Of a stretch of DNA of 18,904 bases, positions 6,756 through 13,423 are shown in pieces (position 1 is the first letter of the stretch; the number at the start of each line of letters is the position of its first letter). The stretch is from Acidobacteriota bacterium. Its GTDB lineage: Bacteria; Acidobacteriota; Blastocatellia; Pyrinomonadales; Pyrinomonadaceae. The position numbers and the translations under genes are program-made. The notes under the pieces were generated by a model that did not search any database, was not told the DNA's origin, and saw nothing but the letters and a program-made list of their open reading frames with translations. Location: the NCBI GenBank assembly GCA_963169175.1, contig CAUJFK010000248.1:1-18904 (forward strand). The letters run 5' to 3'.

Positions 6756-7315
6756 GGCCGTTCGAAAATTCCGACCGCTTCAACGTTGTCGTATTCCTTC
6801 AACATAACCCGGATGATCTCGGTCTGTTTAGTTGGAACGACCTTGCCGATAAAATCCGCCTGGATCGGCAGTTCACGATGTTCGCGGCCTCGATCGATCA
6901 GGACGGCAAGCTGGACCTTTCGCGGGCGACCAAAATCCATTAGCTGGTCCATTGCGGCGCGGATAGTTCGGCCGGTATAAAGTACATCATCCACAAGGAC
7001 GACGATCTTGCCGTCAACATCTTCGTTAAGCTCGGTCCGATTAACTATCGGGTTGGCCCCGACGGTCGAGAGATCGTCACGGTAGAGCGTAATATCAATA
7101 ATGCCGTAGATCGGCCGGACGCCTTCAAGCGTTTCGATCTTGTCAACTATCCGCTCAGCCAGCGGAACGCCGCGGCGGCGTATGCCGACTATATACAAGT
7201 CCTTGGCACCATGATTTTCCTCAACTATCTCAGAGGCTAGTCGCGATATCGCCCGTTTGATGCGGGCACTGTCCATTATTCGGGATTTTTCAACCAGGGT
7301 GCTTTCGTCTGCCAT
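6752..7315 (-). CDS. pyrR: PyrR: pyrimidine operon regulator / uracil phosphoribosyltransferase-like
   Basis: 187 residues. The PRPP-binding loop VVLVDDVLYTGRTIRAAMDQL-type motif is intact, preceded by YIVGIRRRGVPLAERI and DITLYRDDL, with LIDRGREHRELPIQADFIGK in the C-terminal half: a full PyrR. In Bacillus-type bacteria PyrR binds pyr mRNA leaders in the presence of UMP and also has uracil phosphoribosyltransferase activity. A longer reading from 7537 would add 74 unlikely residues overlapping pyrD, so ATG 7315 was chosen; it gives the family N-terminus (ESTLVEKSRIMDSARIKRAISR). It is divergent from pyrD and upstream of pyrB/pyrC. I see no clear PyrR-binding leader in the spacers, so the regulatory mode is open. 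Confidence 0.95.
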   Translation of the reverse strand: MADESTLVEKSRIMDSARIKRAISRLASEIVEENHGAKDLYIVGIRRRGVPLAERIVDKIETLEGVRPIYGIIDITLYRDDLSTVGANPIVNRTELNEDVDGKIVVLVDDVLYTGRTIRAAMDQLMDFGRPRKVQLAVLIDRGREHRELPIQADFIGKVVPTKQTEIIRVMLKEYDNVEAVGIFERP

Positions 7316-7324
7316 TGGATGCAA

Positions 7325-7353
7325 ATCGTAACAAAGAGCGGTCGAAAGTTCAA
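7325..7353 (-). promoter_or_regulatory. Sigma70-type promoter for pyrR (predicted leaderless)
   Basis: On the minus strand TTGAAC (7353-7348), a 17-base spacer, then TACGAT (7330-7325). The pyrR ATG follows 9 bases after the -10 box, so the mRNA should have almost no 5' leader; indeed no ribosome-binding site is present. Confidence 0.45.
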
Positions 7354-7410
7354 AGAAGAGCGTCCACTTTAGATTTCGTTCGCTGTTTCCATTAACATAG
7401 CGGGTTTGGC

Positions 7411-8532
7411 ATGTCGAAACTTTTCGAAAAACTGCTGCGTCCGATTCTGTTCCGCCTGGATGCCGAGATCGCACACGAGGCGGGGATGAAGTTCCTCCGT
7501 GGCGGTTTAGGCAGCGAAACGGCGCAGCGGATCGCATACGAACGTTACGGTTATGATTTTCCCAATGAGATCGAACGGTTCGGACTGAAATTTAAGAATC
7601 CTATCGGCATTGCCGCGGGCTTTGATAAGAACGCCCGCGTGGTTAACCAGCTTGCGTCGCTTGGTTTTGGCTTCGTCGAGGTCGGAACGGTAACTTTTCG
7701 CCCGCAGACGGGGAATGAAAAACCGCGAATGTTCAGACTCCCCGCGGACAGTGCGTTGATCAATAGGCTGGGCTTCAACAACGACGGTGCTGAGGCGATT
7801 GCAGAACGCCTTTCAAAGCTTAAGCCTGACTGCATTGTTGGCGTCAACATTGGGAAGAATAAGGACGTGCCGAACGAAGAGGCAGTTGAAAATTATCTTG
7901 CTACGCTTGATCTGATACATCCTTTTGCGGATTACATCACGGTCAACATCTCATCACCGAACACGCCGAACCTTCGCGAACTTCAACGGGCAGAAAGTTT
8001 GGATGAGCTGCTTAGCTCCCTTCAAAAACGCAATCACGAGTTGGGCCCAAAGCCGCTTTTAGTAAAGATCGCGCCGGACCTGGATGATGCGGGTATCGAA
8101 TCAGCCGTCGATATTTGTTTACAGCATCGGGCCGCGGGAATGATAGCGACAAACACAACCATTTCGAGGGCCGGTTTGCGGAGCCCAAATGTAGATAAGA
8201 TGGGGCCTGGAGGCCTAAGCGGGCGTCCCTTGATGGAACGGTCGAGCGAGGTCGTCGCGAAGATCTACCGCTACTCGAACGGGAGAATGCCGGTCGTTGG
8301 CGTCGGCGGGATCTTTACCGGCGATAACGCTTTCGAAAAGATCACAGCAGGGGCGTCTCTCGTGCAGGCTTACACAGGTTTCGTCTATGGCGGGCCGTCG
8401 TTTGCCCACAAACTTAATGTGCGACTAGCGGATCTGCTGACGCGGGCAGAGTTTCCGACCCTGGATGCGGCCATCGGAAGCCAGACAGATCGGTTTGTTG
8501 GTAAAGACCCGAACGAACCTCAGATGCCGTAA
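7411..8532 (+). CDS. pyrD: Dihydroorotate dehydrogenase (quinone), class 2
   Basis: Oxidises dihydroorotate to orotate with FMN and passes electrons to membrane quinone. 373 residues with the class 2 N-terminal helix region (LLRPILFRLDAEIAHEAGMKFL), FKNPIGIAAGFDKNA, EVGTVTFRPQTGNEKPR, INRLGFNNDG, VNISSPNTPNLREL (the Ser-containing loop of class 2 enzymes), IATNTTISR, GGLSGRPL and VGVGGIFTGDNAFEKI for FMN phosphate. About 35 residues at the C-terminus extend past the usual end and look disordered. Start ATG 7411 gives the expected N-terminus. It is divergent from pyrR (95-base spacer), which places three UMP-synthesis enzymes and their regulator together. Confidence 0.95.
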   Translation: MSKLFEKLLRPILFRLDAEIAHEAGMKFLRGGLGSETAQRIAYERYGYDFPNEIERFGLKFKNPIGIAAGFDKNARVVNQLASLGFGFVEVGTVTFRPQTGNEKPRMFRLPADSALINRLGFNNDGAEAIAERLSKLKPDCIVGVNIGKNKDVPNEEAVENYLATLDLIHPFADYITVNISSPNTPNLRELQRAESLDELLSSLQKRNHELGPKPLLVKIAPDLDDAGIESAVDICLQHRAAGMIATNTTISRAGLRSPNVDKMGPGGLSGRPLMERSSEVVAKIYRYSNGRMPVVGVGGIFTGDNAFEKITAGASLVQAYTGFVYGGPSFAHKLNVRLADLLTRAEFPTLDAAIGSQTDRFVGKDPNEPQMP

Positions 8533-8539
8533 TTTCCGT

Positions 8540-8567
8540 TTGACACGTCGCTTTCAAACCGTATAAT
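8540..8567 (+). promoter_or_regulatory. Near-consensus sigma70 promoter for the DUF177-rpmF-fab run
   Basis: TTGACA (8540-8545), 16-base spacer, TATAAT (8562-8567). Both hexamers are perfect consensus. Transcription should start near 8574, about 45 bases before the DUF177 ATG at 8619. Confidence 0.85.
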
Positions 8568-8618
8568 TAGAACTTTTGCCTTTTGAGTTGTTTGAAAGAG
8601 CGTTTTATCCTGAAGTTG

Positions 8619-9131
8619 ATGATCGTCGATGTTACAAAGATCGAAGGCCCTGTAATGCCCGTCAGCTTCTTGGCGGAAGCGGGCCAGATTGCCCTGGATA
8701 TGCCAAATTACCGGATCGCCGGGCCGGTCTCAATTGGCGGAGAGATCGAAAGGCACATTGTATCGATCGAGGTCCGGGGCAAGATTGGCGGTAAGGTAAC
8801 GATCGATTGTACACGTTGCGTACGGCCCGTCGAGCAGCCCTTATCGATCGATTTCGATGTCGAATATTTGACCGAAGGCAGGCTTGGCAGCGATGGCGAA
8901 CATGAAATAGGCAGTGCAGATCTTGGAACGGACGAGCTTGATGGAAATACTCTTGACCTCACGCAGCTAGCCCGTGAACAGATATTGTTGAACATACCGG
9001 AGCAGTTTCTTTGCCGTGAAGACTGCAAAGGCCTTTGTGAAAAATGCGGTGAGAACCGCAATCTGGTAGATTGTATCTGCGGCCAGGATGATATAGATCC
9101 CCGCTGGGCCGCTCTTAAGAATTTGAAATAG
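8619..9131 (+). CDS. yceD: DUF177/YceD family protein
   Basis: 170 residues from ATG 8619 (a TTG at 8583 would add 12). Family features: VTIDCTRCVRPVEQPLSIDFDVEY in the middle (one Cys pair), LDLTQLAREQILLNIP, then CREDCKGLCEKCGENRN, CICG and the invariant DPRWAAL close to the C-terminus. DUF177 proteins sit next to rpmF in most bacteria; the plant relative is linked to 23S rRNA accumulation, so a role in large-subunit assembly is likely but not shown. The four-Cys CxxxC/CxxC arrangement could bind zinc. Its stop codon lies at the start of the inverted repeat 9131-9241. Confidence 0.9.
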   Translation: MIVDVTKIEGPVMPVSFLAEAGQIALDMPNYRIAGPVSIGGEIERHIVSIEVRGKIGGKVTIDCTRCVRPVEQPLSIDFDVEYLTEGRLGSDGEHEIGSADLGTDELDGNTLDLTQLAREQILLNIPEQFLCREDCKGLCEKCGENRNLVDCICGQDDIDPRWAALKNLK

Positions 9132-9241
9132 CCGCGAAGAGGCGCAAAAGGCGCAAAACTTTCGGCAGATCGTGAAGTAATAATACGAAGATACGCGAAA
9201 GCCGAGTTCCTTTTTATGTGAATTTTGCGCCTTTTCGCGGC
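9131..9241. repeat. 19-bp inverted repeat flanking the yceD-rpmF spacer
   Basis: Left arm GCCGCGAAGAGGCGCAAAA (9131-9149) and right arm TTTTGCGCCTTTTCGCGGC (9223-9241) match at 18 of 19 positions. The left arm starts in the DUF177 stop codon. The motif (CGCGAAGAGGCGCAAA) is of the degenerate 'CGCAGAGACGCAAAG' type scattered in spacers of many environmental bacteria; a related stretch is at 14763-14786. Confidence 0.65.
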
Positions 9242-9259
9242 GAATAGTTAGAGGTTAAT

Positions 9260-9445
9260 ATGCCAAATCCAAAACGAAGACATTCACACTCGCGCACGCG
9301 ACAGCGTCGGGCCCATGATGCGCTGAAAACACCGCAGTTTTATATCGACAAGGACAGCGGGGAAGCTCGGCAGCCGCACCGAATCGATGCCAAGACCGGG
9401 ATGTATAAGGGCCGCCAGATACTCGATGTCAAAGAAACTGAATAG
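9260..9445 (+). CDS. rpmF: 50S ribosomal protein L32, zinc-free type
   Basis: 61 residues: MPNPKRRHSHSRTRQRRAHD, then ALKTPQ and a C-terminal MYKGRQIL corresponding to the YYKGRKVL end of L32. The CxxC...CxxC zinc ligands of the common form are replaced (DKDSGEARQPH and DAKTGMYKG), so this is a Cys-less L32. Ribosome-binding site GAGG at 9251-9254, spacing 5. It follows DUF177, the standard partner. Confidence 0.93.
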   Translation: MPNPKRRHSHSRTRQRRAHDALKTPQFYIDKDSGEARQPHRIDAKTGMYKGRQILDVKETE

Positions 9446-9449
9446 AGTT

Positions 9450-9478
9450 TTGAAATTCTTTAATTTTTAAGTTCTAAT
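9450..9478 (+). promoter_or_regulatory. Sigma70-type promoter for fabH (predicted leaderless)
   Basis: TTGAAA (9450-9455), 17-base spacer, TCTAAT (9473-9478). The fabH ATG at 9487 starts 8 bases after the -10 box, so transcription would begin at or just before the start codon. No ribosome-binding site is present. Confidence 0.5.
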
Positions 9479-9486
9479 TCTTGTCA

Positions 9487-10473
9487 ATGACTAACCAAAA
9501 CGCGGGCATCATCGGGATGGGGCACGCTTATCCGGAAGGTATTCTAACCAACGCCGACCTGGAAAAGATCGTGGAAACCTCGGACGAATGGATAACCACG
9601 CGGACGGGCATAAAGCAGCGCCACAAGGCAGCCGATAACGAGTACACGTCGCAGTTCGGCACTGCCGCGGCAAAGCAGGCCATTGAAAGGGCCGGCCTTA
9701 AACCCGAAGACATCGACCTCATCGTCTGCGCGACCACAACACCTGACCAGATCATGCCCTCGACCGGTGCTTTGATACAAGCGCAGCTTGGAGCGGTCAA
9801 TGCAGCCGGAATGGACGTTTTCGCGGCATGTTCCGGGTTTATTTACGGCATCACGATGGTCGAATCGATGATTCGCACGGGGCAGATCAAATACGCAGTG
9901 GTCATCGGGGCCGAGGTGCTGACGAAATACGTCGATTATACCGACCGCGGAACATGTGTGATATTTGGCGACGGCGCCGGTGCGGCGGTCTTGGGGCCGG
10001 TTCCGGAAGGAAAGGGAATCCTCGCGACAAAGATCAAGTCGGACGGCCGTTACGAAGAACAGCTTTACTGCCCGGCGGGCGGCACAAAACTCGGGACAAC
10101 GCACGCGACGATAGACGATCGGATGCACTACTTCAAAATGAAAGGCAACGAGCTTTTCAAGGTGGCGGTGCGTTCGATGGCTGATATTTCGGCGGAGATG
10201 TTGGAAAAAGCAGGATATTCGGTCGATGATGTGGATATTGTTATCCCGCATCAGGCGAACCAGCGAATTACGGATGCTGTCGCGTCGCGGCTTGGTGTAG
10301 CGGAAGGGAAGGTTTATTCGAATATAGCTGAGCATGGAAATACCTCGTCCGCCTCGATCCCTATCGCAATGGACGAATGTATTGAATCCGGCAAGATCAA
10401 AGAAGGAAGCCTTGTGCTGCTGACCGCCTTTGGCGGCGGTGTAACCTGGGGCGGCACTGTGCTCAGGTTTTAA
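9487..10473 (+). CDS. fabH: 3-oxoacyl-ACP synthase III (KAS III)
   Basis: Condenses acetyl-CoA (or a branched starter) with malonyl-ACP to begin fatty-acid synthesis. 328 residues from ATG 9487; the TTG six bases upstream is not needed. Catalytic triad: Cys115 in DVFAACSGF, His255 in IPHQANQR, Asn285 in EHGNTSSAS. N-terminal GIIGMGHAYPEGILTN, DEWITTRTGIKQR and C-terminal GGGVTWGG are typical. Starter-unit specificity cannot be told. The usual neighbour plsX is missing between rpmF and fabH. The stop codon lies inside a palindromic repeat (10472-10511). Confidence 0.97.
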   Translation: MTNQNAGIIGMGHAYPEGILTNADLEKIVETSDEWITTRTGIKQRHKAADNEYTSQFGTAAAKQAIERAGLKPEDIDLIVCATTTPDQIMPSTGALIQAQLGAVNAAGMDVFAACSGFIYGITMVESMIRTGQIKYAVVIGAEVLTKYVDYTDRGTCVIFGDGAGAAVLGPVPEGKGILATKIKSDGRYEEQLYCPAGGTKLGTTHATIDDRMHYFKMKGNELFKVAVRSMADISAEMLEKAGYSVDDVDIVIPHQANQRITDAVASRLGVAEGKVYSNIAEHGNTSSASIPIAMDECIESGKIKEGSLVLLTAFGGGVTWGGTVLRF

Positions 10474-10545
10474 GTCAAAACCACCCCGCGTGAGCGGGGT
10501 GGTTCTGACTTAAAAAAACAGCCGCTAACGCAGGGCGGTACCGAC
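10472..10545. repeat. Palindromic repeat (family A) covering the fabH stop codon
   Basis: Arms 10472-10489 and 10494-10511 (AAGTCAAAACCACCCCGC against GCGGGGTGGTTCTGACTT) pair at 17 of 18 positions around a GTGA loop. A second partial unit, CCGCTAACGCAGGGCGGT, follows at 10522. The core matches the palindrome inside pyrB. Downstream bases are A-rich, not T-rich, so it is not a classical terminator for fabH. Confidence 0.8.
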
Positions 10546-10568
10546 TTGAGGCGGCGAAGCACGTTAGG

Positions 10569-11501
10569 ATGACAAAAGTCGCATACATTTTCCCCGGCCA
10601 GGGCTCGCAATCGGTTGGGATGGGGAAGGACCTCTTTGATAATTTTGCCGCCGCTCGTGCGGTATTTGACCAAGCTGACGAGGCCCTCGGGTTTTCGCTG
10701 TCACAAATGTGCTTTTCGGGCGATGAGGCCGACCTGCAGTTGACCGCGAATACGCAGCCGGCGATCCTGACGGCCTCAGTTGCCGCCTTTCGGGCGATGG
10801 AGTCCGAAGGCTTTGGAAAACCTGATCTCGCCGCGGGCCACAGCCTTGGCGAGTACTCGGCATTGGTTGCGGCGGGCGTTCTCGATTTTGCGGATGCGGT
10901 ACGGACCGTGAGAAAACGCGGGACGTATATGCAGGAGGCAGTTCCTTTCGGTGTGGGCGCGATGGCGGCCATTCTCGGATCGGATCTTGCCGCCGTTGAA
11001 GAGGGTTGTGCAGAGGCCGCCGAAGGCCAGGTCTGTTTGCCGGCGAACATCAATTCGCCCGGCCAGATCGTCATCGCGGGAAATACCGAGGCCGTTGACC
11101 GTGCGTGTGAGATATTGAAAGCAAAAGGAGCAAGGAGAGCGATCAGGTTGAATGTGTCTGCGCCGTTCCATTGCTCATTGATGATGCCGGCCCAAGAAAG
11201 GCTTGCGGCTGACCTGGCGGAGATCAACTACGGTGAGTTTGCATTCCCGATCCTTCACAATGTCGATGCTGCGGTCAATACCGACCCGCTGGTCGTTGCG
11301 GGAAAGTTAACGGAACAGGTCTCATCGCCCGTCCGCTGGCTGCAAAGCATTGACGCGATGGCGGGAGCGGGCATTGAGAGATTTATCGAGGTCGGGCCGG
11401 GCAAGGTGCTGACAGGTTTGGTGCGGCAAATAAAAAAGGATGCCGTTTATGCCAACGTCGAAAACGCTGAAAGTTTAAGAAATACATTAGAATTGCAATA
11501 A
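10569..11501 (+). CDS. fabD: Malonyl-CoA:ACP transacylase
   Basis: Moves malonyl from CoA to the ACP phosphopantetheine, supplying extender units for FabH and FabF. 310 residues: FPGQGSQSVGMG at the N-terminus, nucleophile Ser92 in GHSLGEYSALVAAG, His201 in APFHCSLM, Gln within NSPGQIVIAG, and IEVGPGKVLTGLVRQI at the end. Start ATG 10569 with a weak TTAGG ribosome-binding site. It lies 95 bases after fabH across the palindrome, and 24 bases before acpP. Confidence 0.97.
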   Translation: MTKVAYIFPGQGSQSVGMGKDLFDNFAAARAVFDQADEALGFSLSQMCFSGDEADLQLTANTQPAILTASVAAFRAMESEGFGKPDLAAGHSLGEYSALVAAGVLDFADAVRTVRKRGTYMQEAVPFGVGAMAAILGSDLAAVEEGCAEAAEGQVCLPANINSPGQIVIAGNTEAVDRACEILKAKGARRAIRLNVSAPFHCSLMMPAQERLAADLAEINYGEFAFPILHNVDAAVNTDPLVVAGKLTEQVSSPVRWLQSIDAMAGAGIERFIEVGPGKVLTGLVRQIKKDAVYANVENAESLRNTLELQ

Positions 11502-11525
11502 ACAACCGAAAAGAGGAGAACTTAA

Positions 11526-11762
11526 ATGTCAGAAGTCCAGGATAAGATCAAGCAGATCATTGTTGACGAATTGGGTGTGGATGAAGCGGAAGTTACTGAA
11601 AATGCACGCTTCATCGAAGATCTTGGTGCAGACTCGTTGGATCTAGTTGAACTCGTAATGCGTTTTGAAGAGGAATTCGACATTGAGATACCTGACGAAG
11701 ACGCCGAGAAGATCCAGAGCGTTCGCGATGCGTACGCATACGTGGAACAGCACAAGAGCTAG
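11526..11762 (+). CDS. acpP: Acyl carrier protein
   Basis: 78 residues, highly acidic, with the phosphopantetheine attachment Ser37 in DLGADSLDLVEL. Helix II EEEFDIEIPDEDAEKI is typical. A strong ribosome-binding site (AGAGGAG) precedes the ATG, one of the few clear ones in this window, in line with high expression. It carries growing acyl chains for FabD, FabH and FabF. fabG, usually just upstream, is absent. Confidence 0.97.
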   Translation: MSEVQDKIKQIIVDELGVDEAEVTENARFIEDLGADSLDLVELVMRFEEEFDIEIPDEDAEKIQSVRDAYAYVEQHKS

Positions 11763-11764
11763 AG

Positions 11765-11893
11765 CAGTGTTCGGTGGCAGTGGCCCGAGCGATCAGTACC
11801 GAGATTGGAACAGATCATAGCGGACGACAGGTTAACGGTCTTTCGAATTCACTGGCCGAGAAACTTGACCTGACCACTAACCACCGACTACTG
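11765..11893. repeat. Imperfect inverted repeat spanning the acpP-fabF spacer
   Basis: CAGTGTTCGGTGGCAGTGG (11765-11783) is an imperfect reverse complement of 11874-11893 (CCACTAACCACCGACTACTG); about 16 of 19 positions match with one gap. The right arm is part of a short CTGACCACT-type microrepeat. Together they bracket the 141-base spacer, starting 3 bases after the acpP stop. No clear fabF ribosome-binding site remains. Confidence 0.45.
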
Positions 11894-11903
11894 ACCACTG
11901 TTT

Positions 11904-13148
11904 ATGAAAAGACGCGTTGTAGTTACAGGCCTCGGGTTGATCACGGCATGCGGGAACGACGTGCCGACGACCTGGGCCGCGATGCTGGCGGGAGCAAATG
12001 GTGCGGACTATATCAAGAAGTTCGACACCGAGAAGTTTCCCGTTCAGTTCGCGTGCGAGGTGAAAGGCTTTGATCCGCTAAGCTTCCTGGACAAGAAGGA
12101 AGCGCGGCGGATGGGAGCTTTTACTCATTTTGCCCTGGCGGCCTCGGACGAGGCAATGAAAGACAGCGGCCTTGTGATCGACAGCTCGAATGCTGAAATG
12201 GTCGGGACGTATATCAGCTCCGGCATCGGCGATTTCTGGGCTATCGAACGTGAACACGAGAAGCTGCTCAATTCGGGGCCAGACCGTGTATCACCATTCT
12301 TTATTGTCTCGGCGATCGTGAACCTGGCGGCAGGGAACGTGTCGATCCGGCACGGGGCCAAAGGCCCGAATTCTGCTACGGCAACGGCGTGTTCGGCCGG
12401 CGCACACGCAATCGGCGACAGTTTTCGCCTGATCGAACGCGGTGATGCCGACGCGATGATCTGCGGTGGAGCGGAAAGCGCGATAACGCCAATGTCTGTC
12501 GCGGGCTTTGCCTCGATGCGGGCACTTTCGACGCGCAACGATGATCCGAAGCACGCGTCGCGCCCGTTCGATGCTGGGCGCGACGGGTTCGTCATTGGCG
12601 AAGGCTCGGGAATTTTGATCCTCGAAGAACTTGAGTTTGCAAAGGCCCGCGGTGCGAAGATATACGCCGAGATCGTTGGCTACGGAATGAGCGGTGATGC
12701 GTTTCATGTCACCATGCCCGATGAGACCGGGTCCGGAGCTATTCGCGTCATGCAGCGTGCGATCAAGGACGCCGGCATCACACCTGAACAGATCGGGTAT
12801 GTGAATGCCCACGGAACATCGACACCGTACAACGACAAGTTTGAGACAATGGCGATCAAGCAGGTCTTTGGCGACCATGCTAAGAACGCGCTGGCGGTCA
12901 GTTCTACGAAATCGATGACCGGCCATGCGCTTGGGGCTGCCGGCGGGATCGAAGCCGTTCTTTCCGTGCTTGCGATCCATGATAAAAAGCTGCCGCCGAC
13001 GATCAATTATGAGTTTCCTGATCCCGAATGTGATCTGGATTACGTCCCGAACACGGCCCGCGGCGCTGAAGTAGAATATGCGTTGTCGAACAGCTTCGGG
13101 TTTGGCGGCACAAATGCGTGCTTGATATTCAAGCGGTATGAAGGGTAA
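11904..13148 (+). CDS. fabF: 3-oxoacyl-ACP synthase II (KAS II)
   Basis: Elongating condensing enzyme of type II fatty-acid synthesis. 414 residues: RRVVVTGLGLITACGN start, nucleophile Cys163 in TATACSAGAHAIGD, His303 in VNAHGTSTPYND, second His in STKSMTGHALGAAGG, and terminal NSFGFGGTNACLIFK. Its place after acpP is standard. Start ATG 11904 gives the canonical N-terminus, but no Shine-Dalgarno is visible. Confidence 0.97.
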   Translation: MKRRVVVTGLGLITACGNDVPTTWAAMLAGANGADYIKKFDTEKFPVQFACEVKGFDPLSFLDKKEARRMGAFTHFALAASDEAMKDSGLVIDSSNAEMVGTYISSGIGDFWAIEREHEKLLNSGPDRVSPFFIVSAIVNLAAGNVSIRHGAKGPNSATATACSAGAHAIGDSFRLIERGDADAMICGGAESAITPMSVAGFASMRALSTRNDDPKHASRPFDAGRDGFVIGEGSGILILEELEFAKARGAKIYAEIVGYGMSGDAFHVTMPDETGSGAIRVMQRAIKDAGITPEQIGYVNAHGTSTPYNDKFETMAIKQVFGDHAKNALAVSSTKSMTGHALGAAGGIEAVLSVLAIHDKKLPPTINYEFPDPECDLDYVPNTARGAEVEYALSNSFGFGGTNACLIFKRYEG

Positions 13149-13171
13149 CGTACGAATTAGCGAGTTTAGGT

Positions 13172-13423
13172 ATGACGGGAGTTATAGAATTAGAAACAGT
13201 CAACGAGACGCCTGAAACCGATACCTGGATAATGCGTGTTCCTGACCACGTATGCGGCCGCGAAGGATTTGTTCGCGGTACGCTGGTGAGTATGACCATT
13301 AAAGATGGTGGTATTCAATCAAGGTTTATAAAACCGCCCTCTGAAATGTTTCAGGAAACGAGTAAAATACTTTTCGAAAAGAACAGGAAACTTTACGAAA
13401 GATTAAAACAGATAGGTGACTGA
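13172..13423 (+). CDS. Putative antitoxin paired with a broken Doc/Fic-type toxin
   Basis: 83 residues. The first half (TWIMRVPDHVCGREGFVRGTLVSMTIKDG) looks like a small beta domain reminiscent of AbrB-like proteins; the second half (about 55-83) is helical and charged, ending RKLYERLKQIGD. I know no established name. The functional guess comes from context: the downstream Doc-like gene begins within its last codons (GTG 13416, 8-base overlap), typical of antitoxin-toxin pairs in which the antitoxin neutralises the toxin and represses the operon. The antitoxin frame is intact while the toxin is not. Start ATG 13172 follows TTTAGGT. The region is more A+T-rich than its neighbours, suggesting acquisition by transfer. 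Confidence 0.6.
   Translation: MTGVIELETVNETPETDTWIMRVPDHVCGREGFVRGTLVSMTIKDGGIQSRFIKPPSEMFQETSKILFEKNRKLYERLKQIGD

Noticed and set aside
7316..7537. N-terminal extension of pyrR by 74 codons
   Set aside because: Would overlap the start of divergent pyrD and encodes low-quality Arg/Ser-rich sequence; PyrR normally begins near the ATG at 7315.
9544..10335. 263-codon open frame antisense to fabH
   Set aside because: Lies entirely opposite a clear fabH; composition (Arg/His/Cys-rich) is that of a shadow frame in high-G+C DNA.
10472..10518. fabH-fabD palindrome as an intrinsic terminator
   Set aside because: It is followed by a run of A, not T, on the plus strand, and the operon continues; no T-run follows on the minus strand either.
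12291..12980. 229-codon open frame antisense to fabF
   Set aside because: Shadow of the fabF codon pattern, no recognisable motif or ribosome-binding site.
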